Notes under the pieces: model-generated
The model's input: the letters and a program-made list of their open reading frames with translations, nothing else
The model's database searches: none
What the model was told of the DNA's origin: nothing
In this document: in pieces, positions 10,473 through 21,987 of the stretch
Layout: the number at the start of each line of letters is the position of its first letter
How positions within the stretch are numbered: position 1 is the stretch's first letter
NCBI GenBank assembly: GCA_934047225.1
Contig: OW203991.1
Span: 5,580,001 to 5,644,000, forward strand
DNA length: 64,000 bases
Direction: 5' to 3'
Source: Ypsolopha sequella
Taxonomy: Eukaryota > Arthropoda > Insecta > Lepidoptera > Ypsolophidae
Position numbers and translations under genes: made by a program

Positions 10473-11613
10473 TATATGAATACTTTAATTTTTACCTAGT
10501 CCTTAAAAAATGTAAGAATGCTTTCAGAAATAAATATAAATTGTTTTGTTTTTTTCGGGTCCGATCTGAATCGGCATATATCTTGAGATTACTTTATATT
10601 TGTATTATCCTATCTATCAGTATACTTGAAAAATAAAAAATAAAAACACAGAAAAAGTTATTCAGTATGTTAGTATAGGTAGAATGCATTATTTAGTAGA
10701 ACGAGTCGGAACAAAAGTCGTGTACATAAACGCATAAGAGTATTCGAGACTTTCCATCCATTCGCGATGCAAGCCAGCATTCCGTGAGAACAAGTCGCGG
10801 GCATAGTGAATTACACATAGCTCCAGGAATGCCGTCTCAGGAGTAGGGCATGCAGCGGTACCCTGGTGTCAGCATGGCCTTGGATTAACTGTATTGTTGA
10901 CTTAGGGAACGATAGTTGCTTGGTTTAAAAATACATTCTTGGTGCATCTCATGTACCGTATTATTTTTTCCCTTTCTATTCCACAGATTTTTGCAACAAA
11001 GTTCCTTAGCGCACGCTTCGCAGCAGGCACTTGGCGAATAAGAGCTAGGTCGAAAAAAGTGCAAGACTTCGACCGTCATGAAACTTTTGCATGACACGTA
11101 TGTCTTTGTATAGTTATATTACTGCAGTATAAAAGTGCGGCGTGCCTGTCTGTATCGAAAGGAACTTCGTTCCAACCGGTTGTCCCACGGCACCTCTCGT
11201 GTCTCTTTTTCTCTTTTTAATCCGCAGTTTTTATTCAATGAATTTTACTATAGGTATATAACTATGTACCTTGACCAATGTGGTCTTGTGGTTCGAACCC
11301 AATGAAGAGGTCAGTGGGTACGGATGTCTTGACCACAAATTCGAGTGTTGCGGTTTCAAATCCCGTACGGGCACATTTGTGTTCGGTGGATACAAGTGTG
11401 TACTGTGACTTGCATTTCACAGTCTATACGAATGATATTCTAAATCATTGGTCACTTGAAATACTTGGAGAAACAACTATGACAACCCCTTGGCACGCGC
11501 ACTTACCACATCGAAACGGTTATTAAAAATTTTAAATTTAGTGTTTGTTTTTAGTTAATGTTACTTGGTATCCCGCTATATTTTAGATAAGTTATGTTCG
11601 CTTGGTTTTTTTG
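10473..11613. other. Mixed decayed repeat sequence
   Basis: The segment 10740-11220 is richer in GC than its surroundings but has no conserved protein motif on either strand. Around 11278-11400 two tRNA promoter-like boxes (GGTTCGAACCC at 11291 and a degenerate one near 11353) suggest a decayed tRNA-derived SINE. I could not fold a complete tRNA from it. Confidence 0.35.
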
Positions 11614-13176
11614 CTTCGTCTTCTGGCTAACTATCTTCGAGATAGACAGCAGTTTGTTAGACACAGATGCTACAAATCACAGCCTTACCATACTAATTTA
11701 GGTGTTATTCAAGGATCTATACCGGGTCCACTCTTGTTTAATATAATGATAAATTACCTGGAACTGTACTGAAGCATAGAACATATAACAATTTTATTGG
11801 TAATTTGCATTACAAGTCAAATTTCAAAAGTTTTTACATTCTTCACTTAGAAGTGAATTATAACATTAATAGTTCAATAGTTCACTGTACGACCAATCAA
11901 AAATAAATAAAAATAAATTAATTCAAATAATAATAATTCAAAATTGCATTAAAATTCATAAATTAAGTCTTAACTATTTATAAACTGTCATAGTCAAAAA
12001 TTGCATGCTAACTGTCTTTTCTATGCTGACGATCTAAAACTCTTCCTGCATGTGAAGGATGTGACGGATCACTTGCTACAGGATGACTCGAATGCAATGC
12101 TTAGCTGGAGAATTGACAACAAATTCAACTTCAAAACATCGAAGTGCAACGTCGTGTCCTTCACGCGGATCAGGTTACCTCTGCATGCGGTCTCGGCTCC
12201 GATGTCATTGCTCGTGTTGACTCAATTAAAGATTTGTTCGTCTTGCTGTCTTGCTGTAAACTGTTATCGAAAACTTGGCTTAATCCAATTACTCTATACT
12301 GCGTTGGTCCGGAGTAGGATTGAAGCTAGCGCTACCGTGTGACGTTCGCATGAAAAAAAAATATGCCGTCATGCTTGAAAAGGTGCAAAAAAGGTTTCTC
12401 GAAGTTTTTGTACAAAAAATTGTTTGGATTATACCTTTTTATTTACGCTACAAAATATTCTTTTTATTTATTAATTTATTCACAAACATCTATCCTTACA
12501 GGCTAGCCTAATTCGATAGATATGTATACTTACAACCACAAATCTTACTTTATACAACCTTAATTTCAATAATTTTACAAAAACACCTTCTTGTAGCACA
12601 GCACAAACAACGCTGTTCTCGTAAACTCATTCCGAGCAACATGGAATATATCCGCTATTTCCGAAATATAATTGAAGGCTGCTAATGTATGCTCTGGAGG
12701 TTAGGTGAGCTTATTAGTTGTTGGTGACCGCATGCTGAATACTGCGTGGTGACTCGAACTGCCCTAAACTTGTCGCGGAAATTTGTCAATTATTTGTGTC
12801 CAACAAGTATCTCTGTGCTCGCTCGCATCGACTGTTGACCACATCTTCTGCTGGCACTTTCGTGGCACGTAATGAGTCTCCGCTGGTTCGTTCAGTCACA
12901 AAGCTCAATGCACTCCCGGTATCGGCACCATGGTGTGATATTTTTTCTGATAGACTGATGGATGTAGAACAAGAATGTTTAAAGTTTTGTGTGTCAATGC
13001 CAATGTTCTTACATAATGTTTATCGTTGATGTTTTATTTTATTTCTACAATTATTATTATTATTACCTATTCTTTTTGTTCTGTATTTATCTTTTTGTAT
13101 TGACTTCTATATTCCATTGTTATCGTTTTTTTTAAATTGAATATTGCGTTAGATTTAGTTTAAATAAATAAATGGT
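11614..13176 (+). pseudogene. Dead Jockey-type LINE, reverse-transcriptase domain to 3' tail
   Basis: The plus strand encodes a decayed non-LTR reverse transcriptase. From 11614 it reads LRLLANYLRDRQQF, then GVIQGSIPGPLLFNI, the block before the catalytic motif. After an interruption of about 225 bp, 12001 resumes with NCLFYADDLKLFLHV, which contains the YADD catalytic box, then KTSKCNVVSFTR. 12270-12420 gives YTALVRSRIE and VMLEKVQKRFL in other frames, and 12796-13029 gives CDIFSDRLMDVEQECLKF, the usual C-terminal end. An AT-rich 3' untranslated part ends in an AAATAAATAAAT tail at 13176. The endonuclease domain is missing, so it is 5' truncated. Several frameshifts and stops make it non-functional. 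Clade by recognition of motifs. Confidence 0.85.
11776..11998. mobile_element. Insertion inside the LINE reverse-transcriptase domain
   Basis: In intact proteins only a few residues separate the block ending at INYLE from the YADD box; here 220 bp of AT-rich non-coding sequence intervene. The interval contains an inverted pair around ACTTAGAAGTGAAT and ends in AT-rich runs. It is probably a later small insertion, perhaps the 3' end of another retroposon, but I found no clear target duplication. Confidence 0.5.
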
Positions 13177-13179
13177 ATA

Positions 13180-14187
13180 CAGGGTGGAAAAAATGAAAGG
13201 GCCCTGGAGGGGAACTACCTTAAATCCTTTAGTTAGCTCATTTTACTGAAAGGAAACATTCCTTTATTTTGTAAAAGAAACAAAACTGCATTCAAAGATC
13301 TTCTAAAATTTGCTTGTCTCACCCGGGAACTGAACCAACTAAAAATTAAAAAAATAAACCCTCGCTATTTTATTATACGAATCGGTAGGATTATTGTTCA
13401 GGATAAAATTTGTCTACTAAACTAAAGTCTTACACTCATCTGTTGTACGAGATACCCATGAAATTGAATATTTATTACAAGTCCTTTATTAACAATACCT
13501 AGTACTGTTCACTTGTAAAGTAATAATTATACGTCATTATTACACAATGACAGCACGGAATGAAAGCAAAACAAAACAAAATTTTTATTTCGAACGAAAT
13601 TTATGGTTCGAACTTCAAATTTGTTGCTCCGCGTTGCAAAAAAATACATTCCTTTTTTAAACTTTTCGTCAGTACGCCTAGTGCAAGAAGTAATTGTGCT
13701 CTGCATACATTTATTATTACCATTTAACGATTTTCTTATTAAAGTCTTCAACAAGGTACTTAAGATAAATAACATTAGCAAGCTTGTACTTCATACGATG
13801 TCTTTGGATGTAAGAGAGATAAGAAAATTAGAACGTTTCATTTACTTGTTACAAGTGAACAGTACTAGGTATTGTTAACAAAGAACTTGTAATAAATATT
13901 TAATTTCATGAGTATCTCATACAACAGATGAGTATAAGACCAAATGTTTTTTAGACAAATTTTATTCTGAACAATAATCCTACCGATTCGTATGATAAAA
14001 TAGCGAGGGTTCATTTTTTTAATTTTAGTTGGTTCGATTCCCGGGTGAGACAAGCGAATTTCAGAATATCTTTGAATGCAGTTTTGTTTCTTTTAAAAAA
14101 TAAAGGAATGTTTCCTTTCAGTAAAATGAGCTAAGTAAACGATTTAAGGTAGCTCCCCTCCAGGGCCCTTAAATTTTTTCCACCCTG
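13180..14187. mobile_element. 1-kb element with about 330-bp terminal inverted repeats, copy 1
   Basis: Starts CAGGGTGGAAAAAATGAAAG and ends CTTAAATTTTTTCCACCCTG, flanked by TA. The arms (13180-13516 and about 13850-14187) are complementary throughout, with few mismatches; about 340 bp in the middle is unique. A near-identical copy is at 39458-40467, so the family moved fairly recently. TA target and long inverted repeats fit a Tc1/mariner-mobilised foldback element. The internal open frame (110 codons in the second copy) crosses arm and centre, is not conserved in start, and resembles no transposase; I do not treat it as a gene. Confidence 0.85.
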
Positions 14188-14404
14188 TATAATATATATT
14201 ACATATTATATATGCCTACGAAAGTGTGTTTGTTTGTTTGTGTGTGTGTTTGTAAAAGAACAACGCAACAACGTGATTTGGTGCACATATATATAGTTCT
14301 TGGAAGTGACAAAGGTTACTTTTTCTTTTTATCCCGGAAATATATCTAATTTCCTCGTGAAAATTCTTTTTTTTATTAAATATATAATTAAGCCAATATG
14401 TAAA

Positions 14405-14803
14405 AGTTTAAGCGTCCCTGTTACTCCATATGCGAAAAAACCCTCAGTGCGAGAGGGACGGATTCGTGGAAAAGTAGCAAAAAGTCGGTTTTTTATTAAT
14501 ATAAAATGTACTAAAGTTGCTATCAAAACTTCGTTTAAACAGGTCATAGATACCGTTAAAAACCATCTAATAAAATATATTTGCAGTCCATAGTGTCATT
14601 CTAAATTCACCAAGAGAATTGGTGTCGAAAAATTCAATAAATATTTCTATCGAGCCGAATTTCTCCAATCGCGTTTCTGTTTTAACAGATCCCTAGAAAA
14701 AGATTCCAAAAATAATATACTATTTTATCAAAATAATACATTATTTACTGAAGTAGATATGCAAGTTCTTAAAGTGTCGATTTTTTTTCCGTAGCGCCTT
14801 AAT
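14405..14803 (+). repeat. Diverged relative of the TTAA-flanked element at 60841
   Basis: Shares with 60841-61256, in order, CCCTGTTACTCC, GAGAGGGACGGATTCG, AAAAAGTCGGTTTT, TCGCGTTTCTG and AAAGTGTCGATTTT. The right end (CCGTAGCGCCTTAA) resembles the other copy's CACGGTATAGCCCCTTAA. The left terminus seems deleted. No coding capacity. Confidence 0.6.
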
Positions 14804-14935
14804 GCGGGTGAAAACATATTAAAATAATAAATTATGATTCGCTTCTTATTCTGTTGGTGATTTTATTCAGCAAAATAAACTGAATCTAAATCAAAAGCAG
14901 GCTAAATAAATACATCATCAAATATGGACTTTATA

Positions 14936-15197
14936 CAAGCTGACTTTTTGATCATCGTCCAAATTCATACTGGTGGCTTGGTAAGTGATCAGTATCATGG
15001 ATCAATAACAATTTTGGTGAAATTCGTAAAATGAAATTTCGACTCCCCATAGTGATTCACTCGGGACTGGAACTGAATTTCTACGAGAAGCCGAAATTAC
15101 ATTTTACGAATTTCACAAAAATTGTTACTGATCCAAGATACTGATCACTTATCAAGCCTCCAGTATGAATTTGGACGATGATCAAAAAGTCATCTTG
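14936..15197. mobile_element. Palindromic TA-flanked MITE (CAAGGTGAC family), copy 2
   Basis: Same structure as the copy at 3494-3752, with terminal changes (CAAGCTGAC left, GTCATCTTG right) and TA on both sides. The left arm carries GGTGGCTTGGTAAGTGATC where copy 1 has GGAGGCTTGATAAGTGATC. This variant is shared with the copies at 38170 and 41413 (the latter reads GGTGACTTGG), suggesting a subfamily. Confidence 0.8.
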
Positions 15198-16153
15198 TAT
15201 AATAACTATAAAAACTCTCAATTAATCTAACTTTTTCAGAACACCAATAAAAATGGCTTGATCCGCCATCTTGTTTTTATATGTTAATTTGTTCTATTTG
15301 TTTACAAATTTTCTTTATTGCCACGTAAATTGTGTAACATTTGTGTAATGGTTCCTCCACAATTATTTTCAGCAGTACATTTGGGTTACTGGAGCAAAGT
15401 GTTTTATATTTGTTTGTCATCTGCTAATAGTGTGTGACCCAAATAGAACGGTGTCGCCGGCGAAGCCTATTCAATAGATAGACGAACTGAAAGTTCCACA
15501 GTACAGGTATACATGTTGTTAATACAGGTCTTTATACCTATATATGAAATTGCCGAATTATTCTTACAGATTCATGAGTTCATAATTCCTGTAATTCAAT
15601 AGCTATTTCAATTATTTGCTTTTTTGGTTGAAAGTTGATTTCAAGGTTTTATTTCTAAGTTTTAAATTTTGTTTTTATTTTCAGTTTAATTATAAAAAAT
15701 GTATCTTGTAAAAAGTTCGTCTTAAATGCCATCCATTTTCATGATAAGATTCGTAATAATTTTTTAGAGCTGACACTTTTCAAAAATAAAATTAATGTTG
15801 TTGTTAGGATAATTTTGTCTCATTCATATACAAAAGAAATTACAGAACTTGGATAAGTCATTCCTAAAAAAAAAATTAAAATGTAAGTACTGAAAATTGA
15901 GTTTCCTTCAAATTCTCTATAGAAAACGGCAATTTCATATGTAAAGACCTAATATTTTTCTATTATTTCAGAGTTGCTTTTATAGTAACAGTTGTTCGCG
16001 TAGACCACAGGCATATATACTTATACAAACGAATAATATCTGCAGTTACATATGTAAAGACCTAATATTTAAAAATGCGCTTTATGGCACCTCACAAAAA
16101 ATTTTAGTAAGGTGAAGTTATCGAGAATTTCTCTCTCTCTTCTTTATCATATC
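15198..16153. other. No recognised gene
   Basis: AT-rich sequence; CATATGTAAAGACCTAATAT occurs twice (about 15938 and 16048), a local direct duplication. Nothing coding is supported. Confidence 0.4.
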
Positions 16154-16168
16154 ATGGATTGCGAAACT

Positions 16169-16473
16169 TGGAAACCCCCTCGAAGTAATTCGGGGGAGAG
16201 TAAGAGGACAGCTCACAGGCAAAAAACCAGGAGGCCCACCATGCCTGGGACCGATGGATGGCGGTATATCCATCCCTAATAGCCGGGCCTTATATGGAAC
16301 AGACTGGTGACGGGCAGCGGCGTCACTGGTGCGAGGGTTCCGGCACCGCGCTCACCAACCCGCCTGTCCAGCGTGAGTATGGGCAATTCTTCCAGGATGA
16401 CCGCCGGGAATGGCAAAGTCCAGAAAGGCTTATGTCCAACAGTGGACGAACTAGGCTGATGGATGGATGATGG
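16169..16473 (+). mobile_element. SINE-like retroposon S1, 5'-truncated, with 15-bp target duplication
   Basis: ATGGATTGCGAAACT flanks the element on both sides (16154-16168 and 16474-16488). The insert starts within the family at TGGAAACCCCCTCG and runs to the GATGGATGGATG tail, so it lost the first 60-70 bp on insertion. A 5' truncation with a duplication of this size is the classic signature of target-primed reverse transcription by a LINE machinery. The right-hand duplication partly overlaps the GATG microsatellite, so its first few bases are uncertain. Confidence 0.85.
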
Positions 16474-16488
16474 ATGGATTGCGAAACT

Positions 16489-16855
16489 GCTATTTAAGAA
16501 AGTAGATGTATATGGATTTTGGTACAGTTTTCCTAGTGTTACAATTAAAGAACATAATCGCATATTTTAATGTAGTTATTTGTATTTTGTTAAGTATTTT
16601 ACCACGACATATTCCTCCATATGTTACGAGTATTGTTCTTCTTCTATGTTCCTCTATTATACCACTTCTCTCCAAAGAAACCAGTTGTTATATTAAACAA
16701 TAGTATAAATATTATTCTACTTTAACAAAACACCTGCGATGGGAATGTATCAAAGACACTTTGTCTTTCTTATAAGAAATAGCTTAGAGCAAAATCTTTT
16801 AGTCAATAAAAGTTGTACAGGCGCCAGCACGACAGGCTACTTATTGACTATGCAG
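16489..16855. other. No recognised feature
   Basis: AT-rich spacer between the S1 insertion and a 500-bp repeat; the open frames seen here are short and unsupported. Confidence 0.4.
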
Positions 16856-17362
16856 TTAAGACTGTACCTGAGCCTAGAGCATGATCAACTCCAGGCTATC
16901 TAGGATTCGTTTGAAGAAATTCGGACTCTCCTCGTATTGAAAAAAATATATTTGGTTTATTAATCTTTTCTCTAGGGATCTTACGTATAAACAATGTACT
17001 AAGATTTATACTTTTGTCAAAAAAAACATTTTTTCACCCTCTTTTTTTTGGTTTTTAAACGTTCGCTTCAAGAACGCGGTTAAGAGATCAACTTGTTTTT
17101 TTTTTCATAAAATAGGTAATAGAAATATGAAGGTATATCACCTAAATTCAATATTTTTTTCCCTACAAAATATTTCAGTATTAGCTAAAAACACACCAAT
17201 TTGTTGTTTCGCTGCGTGATCACTAGTATTACGCGTCCAAGAAAAAGAGACCAAAGAGCCAACATATAATCGCCTCTATGAAAAGCAAATGAAGTGTTTG
17301 TCATTAGACTTATTGTGCTGGACGGGTAATAAAAAAAGTTGCTAGGGTATGCCATCCTCTTA
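16856..17362 (+). mobile_element. TTAA-bounded 500-bp repeat R3, copy 1
   Basis: A block of about 507 bp that begins TTAAGACTGTACCTGAGCC and ends GCCATCCTCTTAA. It is shared with 38728-39238 at high similarity and, inverted and more diverged, with 21392-21820. Both direct copies have TTAA at the two borders, suggesting a TTAA-targeting DNA element, although terminal inverted repeats beyond TTAAGA are weak. An antisense open frame appears at the 3' end of all copies but shows no motif I know. Confidence 0.65.
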
Positions 17363-17744
17363 ATTCTTATTGCGGCGCGTCGTAGCCGTCAAAATGGTTT
17401 ACAAATACGGAGCTTGAACTGCTGGTTTTGATGTACTCACGAGTACATAATGTATAACAAATAATATTTTTATAGTAAGAAGGAAAACAGCTATCAAATG
17501 TACACTGTTTAATAAACACAGAACGTAAAATCATTAGCATGAGTCAACGGTTGCCATTGTAAATTTGCTTTGACCGACCAAAACTGCCGGGAGTCGAACC
17601 TTGACCTTCGAGGATTAGTAAACTCAGTCATTGGAACCGATATCGCCGTCGGCTGCTGAGAGAATTTTACGTATCTAAGTATAAATGGTTTATGTATAGG
17701 TAGTTTTCTGATAAATTTGAAACTGACGTATTGAAATGCGTCAG
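17363..17744. other. Spacer with a tRNA-like relic
   Basis: Read on the minus strand, 17575-17655 contains GGTTCGACTCCCGG, a near-perfect internal B box, preceded by a possible A-box-like GGCGATATCGG. The arms do not pair well enough for a functional tRNA, so this is probably the head of a decayed tRNA-derived SINE. Confidence 0.4.
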
Positions 17745-17936
17745 AAATTTTTAGAATTTCAAAATTTTCTAAATTCAAAATTTTTGACATTCCAATTTAC
17801 AGAAAGCAATGGAAATTTTATACATAGAGGTAATAAGGTTTTGTTGAATAACTATTGAGTGAATTTTGAATTTAAGTGTTCTGTTTCGATTAATTAGAAG
17901 AAGGCGGGTTTTTACAATACGGCTGCGAAACCACTC
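17745..17936. repeat. Truncated relative of the TTAA-flanked foldback MITE
   Basis: Carries the right arm of the element at 6925-7296 (GGTAATAAGGTTTTGTT, GTTCTGTTTCGAT, GGCTGCGAAACC, then CTCTTAA) and part of its centre; the left arm is lost. Confidence 0.6.
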
Positions 17937-17976
17937 TTAACAGTATTTTTAAAAATTATGAAATATATATACATAT

Positions 17977-18110
17977 TGGTGTCGATTCAATTTAACAGGA
18001 CTAAACTTAATTTAAATGTTCTGTGTTTTTATTTCTGTATCAAAATGACAAAGATAGAACGCTTAAATAAGGTTTAGTCCTGTCAAATATGTAACACCGA
18101 ATTGACACCA
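17977..18110. mobile_element. Foldback MITE (GTGTCGATTCGG family), copy 1
   Basis: One of six copies. The consensus arms read GTGTCGATTCGGTGTAACAC, TTGACAGGACTAAACTTA and GTTCTGTCTTTTTC, mirrored at the other end with AAGACAGAACGC. This copy lacks part of the left arm. The family is about 125-240 bp long and non-coding. Confidence 0.75.
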
Positions 18111-18119
18111 TTATTCTCG

Positions 18120-18400
18120 ATTATAAGAAATACTATGAAAATGTTGTTCAAAGGCAAGCTGTTTTTAGACTAAAATTAAGTAAAATTGGTTTTATCATTA
18201 AAACCACTTGAATGGTTCTTGCACTAAAATACAAGAAAAATATTGCTTGGAAAAATTATTGATGGAAATTTTTTTCTGTTTATCGCAAGTATTATTTTCT
18301 CATATTTTGTGCTATCCGGAGACCCAGTGCAGAGCGCGCTGATATTTCAATATAGTTTCTGTCGATATTTGTACCGACACAGGTTGACTCAAAATCGTTG
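18120..18400 (+). repeat. Dispersed repeat X, copy 1
   Basis: Landmarks: TTTTTAGACTAAAATTAAGT, CTTGCACTAAAATACAAG, CGGAGACCCAGTGCAGAG, GCGCTGATATTTCAATATAG and ATATTTGTACCGACACAGG. The same order occurs at 42420-42730; pieces are at 18770-18950, 29600-29690 and 42155-42345. No coding capacity, and I do not know the class. Confidence 0.65.
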
Positions 18401-19044
18401 GCGACTACCTACCCCTTAAACAAGCGACCTCCGGAGCAGTGGTCGAGATTCGAACCACTTAAGGCGAATGGATACGCCAACTGCAATTTGGACCTGTCTT
18501 TGAAGGCCTACTTCTCCCACACGGGTGGTCCAAAAACTTTCATAAAAATATATGATAGGCATTATAGACTCAAAAATAAATTTCAAGTTTCATAAACTGT
18601 TTTTCTATTGTAAGTTTTGACAAAAAAAATTGAAAGTCATCGAAAGTTTCACATGATTAACACAAGAATTCTCTTACTCCTTCCAAACGCCTAAAGCGAT
18701 TTTAATTATTATTTCACCAAATTATAGGAAATTTTTAGATCTAAAAAATTTAAGTCCAAAAATTTTTTTCCTTTCATGGCATCCATGTGAAAAGTGTTAT
18801 TTTCTCCTATTTTGCGCTAGCCGGAGACGCAGTGGTTGTCGTAACAGCCACTTTTCAAGCTGAAATGAACATTATTTCAATGTCGTTTCCGTTGATATTT
18901 GTACCGACACACATCGAGTTGCTTATTTAGCGTGGTCATACGCCTTAACAGGGACGGTCAAAACATTCAAGCAAAACATCCAGACAAAAACAAGTAAACA
19001 GTATTCATCGAATAATTTCCTGTTACACAAAGATAAGGTACCCT
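18401..19044. other. Spacer with a second piece of repeat X
   Basis: 18770-18950 repeats the second half of repeat X (GTTATTTTCTCCTATTTTGC, GTCGTAACAGCCAC, GATATTTGTACCGACACA). The remainder has no recognised content; the open frame at 18398-18595 is not supported. Confidence 0.45.
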
Positions 19045-19475
19045 AATTATAATTGGAGTGCATTACCAGCTAGAAATCAATCAGAAACAAATTTAAAATC
19101 ACAAATATTTTTGAAAAAATTGCTTACATGACAGGCGCGCTACCAACTACGCTACCGAGGTTCGTATCAGGAACCGTATTTTTGAATCGTTCTTTTTCAA
19201 TTCGCGTGCGAAAATATATACCTATCTCATCTTGCAAATGACAAGTTCTGATGTGCTACGTGAGATGTATATACTTTCGCACGTAAATTGAAAACGAACG
19301 ATTCAAAAATACGGCCCCTGGAACGACGAATTTTTCCACCATATCTGTACACCGAATTTTTGTAACTATACCAGCTTGTAATGCACATACTGAAAGCTCA
19401 CATTTTCAAAAATATTTGTGCTTTTAAATTTGTTTCTGATTGATTTCTAGCTGGCAATGCACTCTAATAATAATT
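19045..19475. mobile_element. Foldback element with tRNA-like A box and a nested palindrome, copy 1
   Basis: Outer arms GGAGTGCATTACCAGCTAG and its complement at 19448-19470 continue inward through AATCAATCAGAAACAAATTT. On the minus strand GGTAGCGTAGTTGGTAGCGC (around 19133-19153) matches a tRNA A box. The centre, 19166-19315, is a separate palindrome (CCGTATTTTTGAATCGTT, CGTGCGAAAATATATAC and their complements), probably a later insertion that removed the rest of the tRNA-like part. The sibling at 32821-33063 keeps the tRNA-like region. Confidence 0.65.
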
Positions 19476-20349
19476 AGTATTCAAAAGCGATGGATTTCGC
19501 AATAAAAGCATATAATATAAGGTACCCTATTTATTTTCTCGTTATTGCGAAAATAAGTAAATAAATATTATTTTAAAGCCATCTAAAGTTTATTTTTTTC
19601 TTGTGATTAGATAATAATATAGGTACTTATATATAAATATAATAAAAATAAAAATATATCGTCATGACATAAATCCCCGAGGGGGTGTCAGAGGTGTCCC
19701 GAGCGTGAACTGTAATTTGAAAGTCACAGTCCATACTCGGTACACCCGCGTTTCACCGACGTCCCAACGTGATGGGTGGTGAGCCTTATCGCCGTACTTC
19801 GGGCACAAATACACGCTTTTTAGGGCATGCAGGTTCTTTACGATGTTTTCCTTCACCGATCAGCAAGTGGTAAGTAAGAACAAATACTAAGTAAAATCAT
19901 TTATTATGGTTTTCATTATTATTATTTTTTATTTTTTTATAATATATGTTCTTAATTTTTTTTATTATATTTATTTATTTTATCATTTACTTATTCGACT
20001 GACGATGACCACAACTTGGTCGAAATAAATATCGAAACTAATTAATATTTTTTTATTATTTATTATTAGTTAATTATAATCTATTTGAGAGAATAAATAT
20101 AATTCCTGCCACATGTATAGATAGATATAGAGGCCTTGAACCACCTTGAACCATCATGAACCCAGTCCTCATCAGCCAGGACGAATCTGGCAGACGTGGT
20201 GACGTCATACTTATTATCTTTAGCTTCACATATTTCTCGCAGACGTAAGCTCCGAAAGTTTGTTAAAAGTAAATAAGTAACTCAGCTTTTCGAGGTCAAG
20301 TATGACTTATTTCTATTCTTACAACAGAATTGAATGTATCTATACTATA
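19476..20349. other. Decayed retroposon and simple sequence
   Basis: 19665-19880 is a GC-rich repeat relic. Its CCCCGAGGGGGTGTCAGAGG, ACGTGATGGGTGGTGAGCC and CGATGTTTTCCTTCACCG blocks are very common in lepidopteran DNA, where I recognise them as part of a dispersed retroposon. The rest is AT-rich simple sequence. Confidence 0.5.
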
Positions 20350-20570
20350 CAACGTGTAACAGAAAGGTGTGACCATATTTGAAGAGCTTATTCAGTCAAT
20401 GGTATAGAACAACTTTTACTATGGAGCCATAACAGAAATCTAAAAAAAAAATTGCCCTTCCATACATTTTGGCCGAGCGGCATTGCATTTTTTTATGAAA
20501 CGGTTGAATTTTTTTTGAGATACAGGGTTTGTTCCATAGTAAAATTAGTTATATACCATTATATGTAAGT
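20350..20570. mobile_element. Foldback MITE (GTGTAACAGAAAGGTG family), copy 1, right end missing
   Basis: Left arm CAACGTGTAACAGAAAGGTG, then ACCATATTTGAAGAGCTTAT, central A/T runs, and the mirrored TCCATAGTAAAA; the outer right arm is lost. Better copies are at 26258-26495 and 62770-63036. Confidence 0.7.
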
Positions 20571-21391
20571 ATATGTATATGTAAGTATATGATAATACCT
20601 CAGTTTAAAATGTGATAACACTATTTATTATAATATTATATACATATGACATAATAAATGATACTATTTATTAAAATACTATATACACATATGATAATAG
20701 ATAATACTATTATCTGAAGTATTGTTCTGTATCTACTCATTACCATATACATAGAATACTTTTCTTTGAGTTTCTATATTTATGCTTTAACTGTCTTTTG
20801 CCCGCGGCTCCACTCACCCTGATTTTGTTTGCATTTTCCCGGGATGAAAAGTAGCCTATGTCACTCTCCGGCCCATAAACTATCTCTATGCAAACAATCA
20901 CATCGATCCCTTACTCCGTTGCTGCGTGAAAGAAGGAAAAACAAACAAACAAACAAACCAACAAACATACTTTCGCATTTATAATAGGAGCAAAGATTAC
21001 ATAGCCACTGAAAAAAATAGATTTTATTTAGAAATTACAGGTCGCTGCAGTAAATAATGCACATCGTATCGTAGTGTCATCTCAATCGCACCAAGCACTA
21101 ACAGTCTGGTGACAGAGATGACGCTCTACAAAGCCGAAGAAAGCCGATGTGCATTATTTTTTGCCGGGTACTGTAAGTACTTATATGAAATGAAATAAAG
21201 TATCTAAATGCGAAATTTTGCAATTTGCAAGCTTTAGGTACCTTTCTTTTTAATTCTCTTAGAGCTTTGTGACAAAAGTTTTTTTTAATCAGTACAGTTT
21301 TGAAGCTTTATATAGAATTTACATATTATATATTAAAATCATATAATATACAAACTTAAGTAGGTTGAAAGTCAACCATAGACATATTTTA
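20571..21391. other. Spacer with a Helitron-like relic
   Basis: 20798-20990 read on the minus strand resembles the 3' half of a lepidopteran Helitron-type element: a CAAACAAACAAAC microsatellite, GCATAGAGATAGTTTATG, GACATAGGCTACTTTTCATC, then GGAGCCGCGGGCAAAAG. The final CTAG is mutated. The rest is AT-rich. Confidence 0.45.
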
Positions 21392-21820
21392 GTTAAGAGG
21401 ATGGCCTACGCTAGCAACTTTTTTTATTACCAGTCCAGCACAATGAGTCCAATTGCAAAGCCCTTATTTGCTTTTAATAGAGGCGATTATTATGTTGGTT
21501 TATTGGGCTCTTTTTCTATACTAATGATCACGCAGCGATACAACAATTTGGTGTGTTTTTAGCTCATACTGAAATATTTTGTAGCCAAAAAAATGTTTGG
21601 ATTTAAGTAGAATCCTTTCATATATCTATTACCAATTTTATGAAAAAAAAAACAAGTTGATCTCTTAACCATACGTTCATGCTCTTAACCGCGTTCTTGA
21701 AACGAACGTTTGAAACCCAAAAAAAGAGGGTGGAAATAATTTTTATTGTGACAAAAGTATAATTCTTAATACATTGTTTATAAGCAGAATCCCTAGATAA
21801 AATATCAATAAATCAAAGGA
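21392..21820 (-). repeat. Repeat R3, inverted and diverged copy
   Basis: Reverse complement of the 16856 and 38728 copies, with the same order of TTGCTAGCGT-like end, ATCACGCAGCG, ATATTTTGTAG and TTGATCTCTTAACC blocks, but more substitutions and an extra ATACGTTCATGCTCTTAACC segment. Confidence 0.65.
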
Positions 21821-21862
21821 GTAAGTAAGTCCAATAGTAAGCCTCGTTGAATCACTTGGTAT

Positions 21863-21987
21863 TTGTGTCGATTCGGTGTAACATGACTTAACTGGTTTGA
21901 CAGGACTAATGTCTTTGTCTTTTCGATACAGAAAGAAAAAGACAGAACGCCTAAATTAAGTTTAGTCCTGTCACCGAATCGACACAA
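21863..21987. mobile_element. Foldback MITE (GTGTCGATTCGG family), copy 2
   Basis: Ends TTGTGTCGATTCGG and CCGAATCGACACAA; the arms pair through CTGTC and AGGACTAA. Shorter than the other copies because part of the right arm is deleted. Confidence 0.75.

Noticed and set aside
17575..17655. Functional tRNA gene on the minus strand
   Set aside because: Good B box but T-arm and anticodon arm do not pair properly; more likely a SINE head.
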